From Halichoerus grypus (lineage: Eukaryota; Chordata; Mammalia; Carnivora; Phocidae), in assembly GCF_964656455.1 (NCBI RefSeq), contig NC_135719.1, positions 80,199,562 to 80,263,561 on the forward strand: DNA of 64,000 bases, read 5' to 3'. Under the pieces are notes generated by a model. The model saw only the letters and a program-made list of their open reading frames with translations. It searched no databases and was not told the origin of the DNA. Positions 1 through 10,582 of this stretch are shown here, piece after piece. A program made the translations under genes and the position numbers. How positions within the stretch are numbered: position 1 is the stretch's first letter; every line of letters begins with the position of its first letter.

Positions 1-853
1 ATCTATTTCAATACCCCAGATATCCTACCTTTTCTTACATCTCTGCTGAGAGTGGAGGGAACGAGAATGAAGAGAAGAAGAGAGGAAACAATGAGGAACA
101 AAAATAGAAGGAAAGGGAGAGGACAATATTGACTGTGACCAGCAACGTGTGGCCTGGCCAGACTCAGCTGTGTGGGTGAGCACGGTGTCTAATAGCTGCA
201 CAGGAGGGGTGGAGAGGCGGAAATTATATCGGAGAGGACATTATGCAGACATCCTATTTTTCACTGTCCACATTCTGGTAGGAATCACTTTCTACACAGA
301 TGGTGACTGTCTGTCTTGGTTTCTAGAACTCTCTTGATTTCAAGAAATTGTATTTACTTCTGCCATACTGAGTGCATGCTATAGATAGTTTTCCTTTCTC
401 AGTATTTTTACAAAGCTGAATTCTCACATTGTCAAACTATGCAGTTTGGGGAATGGAATCACTCTTACCTAAGATTCTTCAAGGCTCTGGGTAACCCTCT
501 GAGACACTGAGTCTTCTAGAAAAATCATTCACCTTTCCTCACACATCCACAAATTTCCTACACAAAGTGTTTTAAGGGGAAAAAAAACAAAACCCTTATA
601 TCTTCCTATATTGGAAATACTGCCCCTACTTGCCTGCACTGTTGGCAAGCACAATTTTGGAGAGATTACGGTGCAGTGTCCTGGGCCACTGTGGGTGGAG
701 TCTTGAGTTCCGTGAATGACTGGGCTGAGGTGTGATTGGTGCTCTGTGGTTCTGTTGGAACGGTATGACTGTAAGAACACAATTTCTCTGGATCCAAGAC
801 TCTACTCTCTGCAGAGTAAGGGTGAAGGCACCTCATTAGCTAGACAAGGAATC
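1..853 (+). other. 5' flank and promoter region of the first TRAV22-like segment
   Basis: No gene is seen here. The first 430 bases are almost identical to 14564-14995 in front of the second TRAV22-like segment. Nearer the gene an inverted CCAAT motif (ATTGG at 735-739) lies about 115 bases before the leader ATG. It recurs at 15292, 36683 and 58063, at similar distances from the other three leaders, so it is a plausible promoter element. No TATA box is obvious. The short open frame at 149-337 recurs because the flank is duplicated and shows no protein-family features. Confidence 0.6.
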
Positions 854-1375
854 ATGAGGAGACACTGGCGAACTCTGCTGGGGTTCTTGTGCGTGCAGGT
901 TTGCTGTGAGTGGGGGCGTTCCAGATGGGGGTTGGGGAGTGGTCCACAGCCTACACTGTTAGAGGGAGCTGACGCTGAGCTCCTAGATGTTCTTACATCC
1001 TCAGGGGTGTGTCTCTGGATATTTTACAGTTTTGAAAACTGCATCAATGATTTCCCACTGATATCACTTGTGTTTGTTTTTCTTTTCCGTCAGGGGTGAG
1101 TGCGATAAAGGTGGAGCAGAGCCCTTCAGCGCTGAGCCTCCAGGAGGGAGCCAGCTCTACTCTGAAGTGTAATTTTTCTAGCACTCCAGACAGTGTGCAT
1201 TGGTTCCGACAGAACCCCGGGGGCGGTGGCCTCACCCGGCTGTTTTACATAGTTTCGGGAATGAAGCAGAGTGGAAGGCTAAACTGCACAGTGAATGCTA
1301 AGGAGCGGTCCAGCACCCTCCACATCACAGCCTCCCAACTGGAAGACTCAGCCACCTACCTGTGTGCGGTGGAGG
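854..1375 (+). CDS. TRAV22: TRAV22-like T-cell receptor alpha V segment, copy 1 (intact)
   Basis: This germline V segment would encode the variable part of a TCR alpha chain after RAG-mediated joining to a J segment. The leader exon is 854-905 (starts MRRHWRTLLG). The donor GTGAGT is at 906, the intron 188 bases, and the acceptor CAG ends at 1093. The V exon is 1094-1375; a split codon gives Trp, then VSAIKVEQSP. Conserved marks are Cys23 (TLKCNF), Trp41 (VHWFRQ), the EDSATYLC motif with Cys104, and the end CAVE. CDR1 is about STPDSV. An extra cysteine sits in FR3 (RLNCTVN). The family call rests on recalled human TRAV22 features (VEQSP, LFYI.SG, CAVE); the carnivore/ruminant TRAV43 subgroup cannot be excluded. 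No stop or frameshift is seen. It is the only V gene left in its unit. Confidence 0.88.
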
Positions 1376-1414
1376 CACAGTGCTCCCTGGTGATCTGCAG
1401 CCTGCACCCAAACT
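1376..1414 (+). promoter_or_regulatory. 23-spacer recombination signal of TRAV22-like copy 1
   Basis: A consensus heptamer CACAGTG (1376-1382) directly follows the V codons. A spacer of exactly 23 bases comes next, then the nonamer ACCCAAACT (1406-1414). This is the expected layout for a V-alpha segment that pairs with 12-spacer J signals. Confidence 0.92.
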
Positions 1415-2488
1415 GCAGCTGGGCCTGCACCCCAGCTCTTCCCTGGGGCGGGCATTTGTCCCCAAAGCAGCCTTTGCACATTTTCAGATTTATGTTACAG
1501 GACTGTTTTCCCCTCCTAAAATTAGACCCATCAGGGCTTTTATTTCACTTGCTTTTCTTGCCCCTTTTCTTCCCAGAAAGTTCTTTTCTGGTAAAAAGCT
1601 CTACGAAGAAGCCATTGGGGCAAATGACAGAGATGCCCACATCCAATACCCTGGGAAACCAGATCCCCTGGCAGTTAGCCTATAAATTTATGTAAATCAT
1701 TCAAATGGAGAAGGCTCGAAAAAATAGATGGTCTTCAACAAATAGAAAGAGATGAGTATATTTTTTTGTTACCTGTAGGTGGTTCTTTTTCAAAGAAATG
1801 TAAGAGAGTGTGTAGGATATTTTTTAAGTCTGTATTCAGCTTTTTACTCTTGGAAATACAAATATAATAAAATAATTTTATTGAAGGTCAGGCGCTTTAC
1901 TTATCTTCCTACATTTATTTTCTATTTCAGTAAGATAATACCCAGTAAGTAAATAATTTTATTTTATGCACGAATAAACAGAGGATTTTAGAGCATAAAT
2001 GACTTGGTGGAGCTCATATTATTCCAAAGTTAGTGAATCTGAGGTGATATGAGAGCTTATCCTCTGAATGCCTGATATAGAGACCCTATAGAATCACAAA
2101 ATCTGAATGATTTCTATTGTCAATTTGTACAATGTGTAGACATATATCACTGAGAAAAGTATCCATTTCAGTCATTTCTAAATAGCACCTTGTGTGGAGG
2201 AGCTCATGGAAATTTTCATTCTGTTCCATGAAAATCATTGCTCTTCCTTGCATTTTGAATGAATCTATTACTCATGATTTTATAACATCATGCCCAGTTT
2301 GGGAAAGGGAGCAGAAAGCTTCCAGGACTACCCTAAAAGAACCCATCTCTGTTGTAGCTGGAGACAAAGACTGCTGAACCCAAACCATAATTTGAAACTT
2401 GCATGTGTAAGGATTACAACAGAAATTGAATTCCAGTCTGCACTGGTTTTTGTGTTGATGGAAGGGCATTAATAGGAAGGACTGAGCC
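1415..2488. other. 3' flank of TRAV22-like copy 1
   Basis: AT-rich intergenic sequence repeated downstream of the other three TRAV22-like copies (15969-17044, 37366-38423, 58742-59822). I see no gene or recognisable mobile element in it. Confidence 0.5.
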
Positions 2489-2895
2489 CCTGAAAATTCA
2501 GATGGAGCTAAATGCACAGACTCCCTGAAGCTGGGAGCAGAGCCAGCTTCTTGAGCATGTGACCCGTGCAGTTACACAGCCCCCTGCTCTCCCAAGGAAC
2601 CCTGCCCTTGGTTTAATGCTGTGACATCACTGTCTTGAAATTAATATTAACGTTATCTTTGTACTTGTCTTGTACAAGTGATTCCCATAATCAGGAGGAG
2701 CAAGTGCCTGAGCCAGAGAGATAGGTGAGGCAGCAGGACACAGGCGGGAACACACGCAGGCTCAGGCTCTGGGTCACAGCTGTGAGCTGAGCAGTTGGCA
2801 GGGCCACCTGTGGGACCTGCGCCTGCTTTGGACTAGCTGGGGCTCTGACAGGCAGCAAAGGAATGTAATAAATTTTGTCAGGAAATTGCTACAAA
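2489..2895. promoter_or_regulatory. Conserved block downstream of TRAV22, copy 1 (possible cis element)
   Basis: About 400 bases that look better conserved between the four units than the flanks. It holds a CRE-like GTGACATCAC (2631-2640), an E-box CAGCTG (2777-2782) and a second E-box with a Runx-like tail, CACCTGTGGG (2805-2814). These motif types occur in lymphoid enhancers, but a regulatory role is inference. It could instead be an old repeat or simply slowly diverged spacer. Confidence 0.35.
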
Positions 2896-2929
2896 ATGAA
2901 AGTGTATACACGGACATTTCAATAAAGCC

Positions 2930-3395
2930 GTTTGGCAGTTTCTTACACAACTAAACATACCCTTATGGTATGATCCAGCAATGGTCTTCCTGAGTATTTA
3001 CCCAAAGGGTTTGAAAACTTATGTCCACACACACACTTGTACGCAGGTGTTTTATAGCAGTTTTATTCACATTTTCCAAAGCTCTGAAGTAAACAGTATT
3101 CCTTCAAAGTGAAGGAACATATAATGGTGGTACATCCAAAGAATGGAACATGATTTGCTGCTAAAAAGAAAGGAGCTATAAAGTCATGAAGAGATAGGGG
3201 AAACTTACATGTATTTTACTAAGTGAATACAGCTAATCTGAAAAGGCTACCTAGGGTATGATTCAGATTCTATGACTTTCTGGAATAGGCAAACTTGGTG
3301 GGAGTAAAAGATTGTGGTTGCCAGGGTTGAGGGGAGCAGGAGGGATGAATGGAGCACAGAGCATGTTTAGTGTAGTGAACTGAGTCTCCATGATA
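2930..3395 (+). mobile_element. Old L1 fragment (ORF2 3' end), plus strand
   Basis: Decayed L1 ORF2 3' sequence: phrases of the type 'atgatccagcaatgg ... tatttacccaaagg ... ttttatagcag' are typical of L1. Copies lie at the same place after the other TRAV22-like segments (17480, 38860, 60210), so the insertion predates the duplications. The right end is cut by the unit 1 deletion junction. Confidence 0.7.
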
Positions 3396-3869
3396 CCCCA
3401 GTGGAAAATAAATTCAGTTTATCACTTAGAACAAAGGAGGTTAGTACTGTCACCCAACACCTCAATGGGCTTGATTCTTTCCCTCCTTATACAGCTCCTC
3501 TGCAGTAGAAGGAAGGCGACTCTTGATTGGTGCATTTCCTCCAGGCTTGATGATGGAGTCAGAAGGAAGCATGCTTCTCTATTATTAGTTTATTTCTTCT
3601 TAAATCAAGTTAGAAGTGGCAGAGAGGGCGCAGTTCCTACAGGTTTGAATTCTTGATTATACTCAGGTGAGAATTGATGCAGTGGAAGAAAACAAGTGTT
3701 TTAGCCAGAGTGTGCAGTGAGTACATAGCTCAGATCCAGACACATTCAGGCTTTAAACCTTCATCAGGGTTGGCTATTTGTTTCCTACTTCCTGGGACAA
3801 TGTGCTACAAACCTTAAGGCCTTCTCTCGATCCTGTGAAGCCAGACTGGGTGCTGAAGAGTCTCTCTTT
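3396..3869. repeat. Post-TRAV13 spacer joined directly to TRAV22 flank
   Basis: From about 3400 the sequence matches 24187-24680 of unit 2, which lies beyond TRAV13. In unit 1 it abuts the TRAV22 downstream L1, so the TRAV13-containing stretch is missing. No gene is visible. Confidence 0.65.
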
Positions 3870-4287
3870 TTTTGTTTGTTTTTGTTTTTGCTGAAATACA
3901 GTGATGCTCATGTGGCATCTTTTTTTTATTATTATGTTATGTTAGTCACCATACAGTGCATTATTAGTTTTTGATGTAGTGTTCCATGATTCATTGTTTG
4001 CGTATAACACCCAGTGCTCATTACAACACGTGCCCTCCTTAATACCCATCACCAGGCTAACCCATCCCTCCACTCCCTCCCCTCTGAAACCCTCAGATTG
4101 TTTCCTGGATTTCATAGTCTCTCATGGTTCATCTCCCCCTCTGATTTCCCCCCCTTCAGTTTTCCCTTCCTTCCCCTAATGTCCTCTGTGCTATTCCTTA
4201 TGTTCCACATATGAGTGAAACCATATGATAATTGTCTTTCTCTGCTTGACTTATTTCACTTAGCATAATCCTCTCCAGTTCCTCTTT
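3870..4287 (-). mobile_element. 5'-truncated L1 3' end, minus strand
   Basis: The reverse complement is the carnivoran L1 3' UTR (gggtgttatacgcaaacaat type wording) ending in an A-tract near 3920. Related fragments lie at 12083-12501 and 60562-60999. The matching place in unit 2 (near 24662) lacks it. About 35 extra bases and a second A-rich stretch lie beyond the tail (see findings). Confidence 0.75.
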
Positions 4288-5004
4288 TGTTTGCTTTCTC
4301 TAGGACAGTGCTGACTGCATTTGTGTGATTTCTCCCAACTGGGAGAGTGGAGCCGCTCTCTGAGCATGCTCACTAGCCGCTTACAGAAGCTCACTCTTGT
4401 TGCCCCCCTGAGGGCACTGGTGGCAGGCCACAGGGTGGGATGATATATGGGTGATGGACTGAGTGCTCTGTGTAGTGTTTAGTGTAATTAGGTTTGTTTG
4501 CTGTGAGTCAACCGTATTCACATTTAGTTTCTAAAGGGTCTGCTCTCTGATGTAGTATGTAGTGGTGTTCATTCCTTCTTATTAACACCTTTAGCATAGG
4601 TGTGCTCAGTGTGCATACTGGAGGTTTACCTGCTTCTCACCAGTCTTATTCACAAATGCTCATAATTAGGAGCTCTTAAGGGGACACTGTGAAGGAGTAG
4701 AGTGTGAATTTTCCCCTTTGTCTCTTCCTGCCCTTCATTTCAGAACTCCTTCAAAATCACTTTTTGCCAACACGTGGCTCAGTTTGCACACTTCCCAGCA
4801 CTCTTTGTTTGTTTAATGTTCCATACTCCAAAATCCTCATTCTCTCCATTTCCCTCCTTCCACCTCTAACCCCATTCCGGCAGTGCCTTAAAATTCAGAT
4901 GGTAATTGATGGTTGATAGTTGGTCTTGCATTGTATCATCCTTTTGTATTTGCTTGGAAGGCAGATGTGTAGAGTAGAAATCTTAACAAGAATCTCCCCA
5001 TAAT
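4288..5004. other. Intergenic spacer, unrecognised
   Basis: Shared in part with 24660-24840 and with 44090-44800. I see no gene or clear element. Confidence 0.5.
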
Positions 5005-5202
5005 TTTTGTTAAAGATTTTATTTACTTATTTGAGAGAGAGAGTGAGAGAGAACATGAGCAAGGAGGAAAGGCAGAGGGAGAGGGAGAAACTGGGACTCC
5101 ATTTTGAGCAGGGCGCCTGACACCAGGCTGAATATGAGGACCCTGGGATCATGACCTGAGCAGACGGCAGATGCTTAACTGACTTAGCCACCCTGGTGCC
5201 CC
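5005..5202 (-). mobile_element. Can-SINE, minus strand
   Basis: Reads as T-rich tail, 'aaagattttatttacttatttgag', a GA-rich part, then the tRNA-Lys-derived head ending in 'gccaccctggtgcccc'. The paralogous site in unit 3 (about 44800) is empty. Confidence 0.85.
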
Positions 5203-5880
5203 TCCTCAAATTGTTTTTTATTATAAAATCTTACCATTTTCACATTCATTTTTACCATTTTAACATTTTTTGTGTGTATAGTTCCATGGTATTAAATACA
5301 TTTACGTTGTTGTTCAACCAGCAACACCATCGATTTCTAGAATTCTTTTCATCTTGAAAAACTAAATATTTGTACTCATTAAACAATAATTCTCCATTAC
5401 TTCATCCCTCCAGTCCTTGGGAAGTTCCATTCTGCTTTCTCTTTCCATAAGTTTAACTACTTTAGATACCTTGTAGAAGTCAATTATACAGTATTGGTCA
5501 TTTTGTGACATTTCCTTTGACATAATGTCCTCAGGGTTCTTCCTTGTTGCAGCATGTGACAGAATTTCTTTGCTTTTCAAAGCTGGGCCGTGATCGTATA
5601 GTGGTTAGTACTCTGCATTGTGCTTTTCAAAGCTGAATAGTATTCCAGTGTATGTCACATCCCATTTTGTTTATCCATTCCTATGTGTTGAGGGACTTTT
5701 GGGTTGTTTCCACCTTTTGGTAGAAATAGGAACTCATAAACATCTCAATATTGTGGGTATATAGACAAATTCTTTCCATTTTTGAATACATATCACAAGT
5801 GGATTGCTGGGTCATAAGGCCATTCTATTTCAAAATTTTTGAGAAATATTTATACTTGTTAACTGGCACAACTATGCTCC
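5203..5880 (-). mobile_element. Old L1 3' region, minus strand
   Basis: Antisense L1 3' sequence (wording such as 'tactttagataccttgtag', 'tgaatagtattccagtgtatg'). The copy in unit 3 is 44800-45420. It is interrupted here by the tRNA-His half insertion at 5586-5620. Confidence 0.65.
5571..5635 (+). repeat. Retro-inserted 5' half of tRNA-His with 15-bp target duplication
   Basis: The 35-base insert 5586-5620 begins GGCCGTGATCGTATAGTGGT and matches the 5' half of mammalian tRNA-His(GTG) through the anticodon stem into the loop. I see one change, consistent with CpG decay (gcgttg to gcattg). Identical 15-base copies of tgcttttcaaagctg flank it (5571-5585 and 5621-5635). The extra leading G corresponds to the G-1 added after transcription to tRNA-His. 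The paralogous L1 in unit 3 (near 45160-45180) lacks the insert and has one copy of a diverged target. It is not a tRNA gene: the 3' half, T arm and acceptor 3' strand are absent. Confidence 0.85.
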
Positions 5881-6469
5881 AGACTGGGTTATCACAAGCA
5901 AGTTTCAAGGAACAGAGTGGTCACTAGTCATGAATGGAGCTCCAATATTGGTGAATCACAAAATCCTAGAAGAGTTTGTCACTTTTGCTACATTGCATTG
6001 CATAAATCATTTGTCAATAACTGGTCTGAATGGAATGGTGAAGCTGCTACCCAGTGGTCAGCTCCTGAATAGCAGTTTGGGTATCTATTACATTTTCTTT
6101 CCAATTTTGGTAAAGGGGCCAAACCTGCACTTAATTGAATCTCTTTATTAGTTCCATTTGTATAATAAAGAACCTGTTAAAGAGTGTCTTAAAATATTTC
6201 AAAGGTTTGGGAAGAAGTCATTTTGCTACCCTCCAATCTCTCTCTCAATTTTTCTGTCAACAACAATAGTGACAAAAACAGGGAACAGGTTTTTGCTATC
6301 ATCCATCTCTGTGTTCAAAAGTATTAGCTCTGTCATCAAGTTCTTGATATTTTTGAGCTTGCTTTATTATTTGTAAATTTGGAGAGTGATATCTTCTTTA
6401 ATATTTTGTTGTGACAGTTTATCAGTAATATATCTGAAGTGATTGACAAATAGCAGATGAGCAATTTAT
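5881..6469. other. Intergenic spacer, unrecognised
   Basis: Shared with 45420-46010. Open frames here are short and not maintained between the two copies. No gene is called. Confidence 0.5.
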
Positions 6470-7260
6470 GAGGGTATCTCAATAGGTACAGAAAAAGCAT
6501 TTGACAAAATCCAGATCCATTCCTGAGAGAAACTCCTAGTGAATAAGGAATTGAAGGGAATTTCCTCAATGAAAAAAGGGCTCAACCAAAAACTTCCATC
6601 AAATGTCATGCTTGATGATAAAAGCTTAAATGCTTTCTCCTTAGTTTGGGAAATAAGGGAAGAGTTTTGGCTCTCACCACTTGTTATTTAATATTGAAGT
6701 AGAGGTTCCAGCCAATGCAATACCGCATGTAGAAGAAACAAAAGCCATACAGTTTGGAAAGGAAGAAGTGAACTTATCTTTATTAACAGCCAGCATAATT
6801 GAGCAGAAAACTCAAGGGAATCTACAAAACAGCTACTAGAACAAATTGTTTTAAGAAAGTCAAATGTACACCTACCATATGATCCCGCCATTGTACTCAC
6901 AGAAATTGATCCAAGAGAAATGAAAGCATATGTCTATAAAACATCTTATACACAAATGTTCATAGCAGCTTTATTAGTCCCCCACTGGGACTAATCATTT
7001 GGTCAGCAACAGGTGAATAAACACATTGTTTTATACACACATGATGGTACACTACGTAGCAACAAAAAGAAAGTTTTGATAATTATGACTACGGAAGGTT
7101 CTGAAAATAATTATGCTAGAAGAAGCCAGACAAGAGAGTACATATGAGTCCATTTTTACAAAAGTATAAAATATACAAACTAATTCATGACAGAAGGGTT
7201 CTCTGGAAATGGGGGTGTTGAGGGTTAGAGAAGGATTACAAAGAAATGTGAGGAAACTTT
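6470..7260 (+). mobile_element. Old L1 ORF2 fragment, plus strand
   Basis: Contains decayed ORF2 coding wording ('aaaagcatttgacaaaatcc', later 'cagccattgtactc', 'ttcatagcagctttatt'). The copy at 46020-46900 in unit 3 shows it predates the duplication. It has many stops and is not functional. Confidence 0.65.
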
Positions 7261-7348
7261 TGGGGTGATGCATATGTTTGTTATCTCCATTATGGTGATG
7301 GCTTCACAAATACATATATACGTCAAATCTTATAGCATTGTTTACTTT

Positions 7349-7520
7349 GGGGTGCCTGGGTGTCTCAGTCAGTTTAGCGTCTGCCTTCGGCTCAGGGTCC
7401 TGGGATCGAGACCTGAGTTGGGCTCCCAGCTCATCAGGGGACCGGCTTCCCCTCTCCTCTCAGCTTATGCTCTTTCTCCCTATCTCTCTCTCTCTCTCAA
7501 ATAAATAATCTTAAAAAATA
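7349..7520 (+). mobile_element. Can-SINE, plus strand
   Basis: Head 'ggggtgcctgggtgtctcag', CT-rich stretch, then 'aaataaataatcttaaaaaa'. The unit 3 counterpart near 46915 is empty. Confidence 0.85.
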
Positions 7521-8660
7521 ATTGATTAATTTTGTGGTTTATTGTTATGTAAATTATGTATTAATAAAACCGTTAAATATCCAGATTTCTACGCAGTATC
7601 TTCCCTCAATGATGTGCAATTCTTCTTGTCTGACACAATATGCAAAATATTTCTCCTGTAGGCTTTCATTGGCCTGAAACTATGCTTTTTTAAGTTATAC
7701 ATAATAACTCTTTTTCATCCATGTGCTAATCTGTTTATTTTCAACCAGCATTATTCCAACCTATTTCGCATTGTCCCTGCATATCTGAATAGAAGTTTGT
7801 AGGGGCTTGTCCAAAATTCCCCTCTAACATAATTTTGAGGCAAGTTCTGACAATATGATTTGGAAGGTGGTACATGAACTGAAACAGTACCCACGCCTGA
7901 ATTTCTTACTTCACTCTGCATCTGGGAAACCCTTCCCGTGTTGGCTTTGGACTCATGATGTTCCTTGACCTGAATGTGTGGGCAGTCGCTGCAGGAAACA
8001 GCTGAGCTAAGCTTCCTAATGTGTCTGGAGTAAAGGTTTACAGGGCTTTACACCCTGGTGGGTGTTGCTGTGTCTTATGACACTTTTAAAGACACACAGT
8101 GTGCGTGAGAAGGTGGTAATGCCCAATGTCTTCCTGACAGAGTATGGCAGGAGAGGTGATGGGAGAGCTTCAGCCCCAAACCAGGTTTTAATAGAGAAAG
8201 AAGGGAAGGGAAGAAAGGAGGACGAACACAAGTACCCGAGCAAGGAAAGAAGCCAGTGACCTCTGCCCTGCTTTCTTTTCTAGTGAATCAGGTGGCGACT
8301 CAAGCTGATATTCAACATGAAGGGGTGTGGGCAGAAACAGAATGGAGGAAGGGGCTCATATCCTGGCCAGTTAAATAGATCAGTTGGCTTTCTGACAGTA
8401 GGAACTCAAGTGAGATCATTCTGAGTGCCCAGGAAATATGGTGAGAGAAAATGCTCTTGCACTGATGTTTCCTAACAATATAGATCGATAGGGGACACTG
8501 GGAGGGAAATCCTATGGATTTCTCTAACTCCTGTTTTACAACCTCTCACAGAGAGCCACAAATCATGGGACTGGAGAATGTATGGGTGTAAGTGAAGTTT
8601 TGAAAAAATAATAGAAAAAGCAATGTCTGTATTGCAGTGCGAGACTTTGCCAGTACTTTT
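7521..8660. repeat. TRAV9 cassette with the gene deleted
   Basis: 7600-8046 matches the far 5' flank of the TRAV9 segments (30480-30670 and 47000-47450). 8047-8620 matches their 3' flank (30165-30475, 33540-33930, 49350-49880). The roughly 1.9 kb between, holding leader, V exon and RSS, is absent. The join is at about 'ggctttaca' / 'ccctggtggg' (8044-8054). Confidence 0.75.
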
Positions 8661-8669
8661 GCAATCTTC

Positions 8670-8906
8670 TTTAAGTATTTTTAATGAGTTATTTATTTAT
8701 TTTAGAGGGCGAGGGAGGCAGAGGGGGAACACAGGGTGGGGTGTGTGGAGGGGAGGGACAGAGGGGGAGGGAGAGAGAATCTCAAGCAGACTACTCAATG
8801 AGCATGGAGCCTGACGTGGAACGCGATCTCATGACCCTGAGATCATGACCTGAGCTGAAACCAAGAGCCAGTCATTTAACCAACCAACTGAATCACCCAG
8901 GAGCCC
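8670..8906 (-). mobile_element. Old Can-SINE, minus strand
   Basis: Tail to head order is reversed and it ends in 'aatcacccaggagccc'. A diverged copy is at the matching place in unit 3 (49975-50222), so this insertion predates the unit 1/unit 3 split. Confidence 0.75.
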
Positions 8907-9156
8907 TGTGATCTTTAATTATTATCCCCTTATCAGTAGATTTTATGAATGAGCTATGATCAGAATATTAATACATTTCCTTATATATTAATCATATATT
9001 CTTGGTTTAAATTAATTTTTTATTTAATTGGTTTAAAATATAAACTTTTCTTCAAACCTTTATTAATATAAAAGTATGTGAAAATTCACTTTAAACAATT
9101 CAAAAGGTTATATAATAAGAATTTTTCTCAGAGTTTTGGTTAAACTTGGTAGAGTA

Positions 9157-9277
9157 GGGGTGCCTGCCTGGCTCTGTGGGTAGAGCTGGGAGTCTGGATC
9201 TCGAGGTTGTAAGTTCGAGCCCCGTGTTTTGTGTTGAGAGTACTTAAAATCTCTAAAAAAAAAAAAAAAACAAAAAA
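9157..9277 (+). mobile_element. Short tRNA-like Can-SINE, plus strand
   Basis: The head keeps a tRNA-Lys-like body with a B-box-like 'gttcgagcccc' and lacks the CT-rich part, ending in an A tract. A paralogous copy is at 50707-50817. Confidence 0.75.
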
Positions 9278-9799
9278 CCATTGTACATTAATAATACCCA
9301 TTTGTCTCTTGATTTCTCTAAAACTCTATTAAAAAGATAGTGAAGACACCCCAAAGGGCAGAAAGCCGCAAACACAAAGAGAAACAAGAAAGAAGCTATC
9401 AGCAGACAGTAACACCCACCGATTTTAGAAAATAGGCTGTATATGGATGGGGGCGAACTTGCAGGAAAGTCTAGATAAGGGGAAACCTGGGCCTCCTGTG
9501 GAAACACCTCAGTGTGTGTCGTGCCCTCCGGAAAGGGTCAGGGAAAAGAAGCACCACATATTTTTGGATAATTGAGGAAGATGGTGTTGCCCACGTTGGT
9601 GCATGAGTGGGTGTGTGCATGTGTGCGTGTGTGTTGAAGGTATTGAGCTGCAGAGGAGTAAAATATGTGGACCCAGTGAGAAAATTTCTAAGTCACAGAA
9701 CAGCCATGCATCCACAGCTCTTTATATGAAGCAATGATCATCTTCTAAACCCAGCAGAAAATTGGGTGTTAGTCTTTGAGGAATTAAGAAGCACACATA
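9278..9799. other. Intergenic spacer with a small GT-rich run
   Basis: Matches 50820-51370 in unit 3. It holds a short imperfect GT repeat at about 9608-9635, longer in unit 3 (51140-51182). No gene is seen. Confidence 0.5.
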
Positions 9800-10024
9800 A
9801 AAAAATTTCCCCCAAATCTTGTGCATTTGAGCTTTTTGATTTTTGCTCACCAGTTCAACTTTCCTTTACTTAAAGAAGTTCTTCAGTTCTTCCCTCTAAC
9901 CCCTGGCAACCACTGGTCTTTTTACTGTCTCCATAGTTTTGCCTTTTCCAGAATGTCATATCTTGGGTGTCAAATAGAATGCAGCCTTTTCAGATTGGCT
10001 TCTTTCACTTAGAAATATGCATGT

Positions 10025-10198
10025 GGGGTGCCTGGGTGGCTCAGTTGGTTAAGAGTCTGCCTTCAGTTCAGCTCATGATCCCAGGGTCCTGGGATCGAGT
10101 CCCAGGTTGGGCTCTCTGCTTCTCCCTTCCCTCTGCCTGTTGCTCCCCCCTGCTTGTGCTCTCTCTGTCAAATAAACAAATAAAATCTTAAAAAAAAA
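10025..10198 (+). mobile_element. Can-SINE, plus strand, with target duplication
   Basis: Head 'ggggtgcctgggtggctcag', A-rich tail. The target duplication agaaatatgcatg / agaaatacgcatg lies at 10011-10023 and 10199-10211. The paralog at 51551-51565 has a single copy. Confidence 0.92.
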
Positions 10199-10387
10199 GA
10201 AATACGCATGAAAGTTTCCTCCATGCCTTTCCATGGCTTGATAGCTCATTTCTTTTCAGCACTGAATAGGATTCCCTTGTCTGGCTCTACCATAGTTTAC
10301 TTACCCTTTCTCCTACTGAAGGATGTCTTGGTTGCTTTCGTGTTTTGGCAATTATGAATAAAACTGCTATAAACATTTGTGTGCAAG

Positions 10388-10582
10388 TTTTTTTTTAACG
10401 ATTTTATTTATTTATTTGAGAGAGAGACAGCTAGAGAGGGAACACAAGCAGGGGGAGTGGGAGAGGGAGAAACAGGCTGCCCGCTGAGCAGGGAGCCCAA
10501 AGCAGGGATCAATCCCAGGACCCTGGGATCACGACCTGTGCTGAAGGCAGACGCTCTTATGACTGAGCCACTCAGGAGCCCC
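10388..10582 (-). mobile_element. Can-SINE, minus strand, with target duplication
   Basis: Reverse orientation, ending 'gagccactcaggagcccc'. The repeat tgtgtgcaagttttt flanks it (10378 and 10583). The empty site in unit 3 is near 52940-52960. Confidence 0.9.

Noticed and set aside
149..337. Open frame repeated at 14712-14900 with PDSAVW, resembling the end of a V exon (DSAVY), followed by CACGGTG.
   Set aside because: No leader, Cys23 or Trp41 upstream, no nonamer at 12 or 23 bases, and the repeat of the frame follows from flank duplication.
5586..5620. Functional tRNA-His gene.
   Set aside because: Only the 5' half is present; anticodon stem partner, T arm and terminator are missing.
9157..9230. 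tRNA-Lys gene, because A-box- and B-box-like parts are present.
   Set aside because: It carries the SINE head and A-rich tail and is a typical short Can-SINE with a paralog at 50707.
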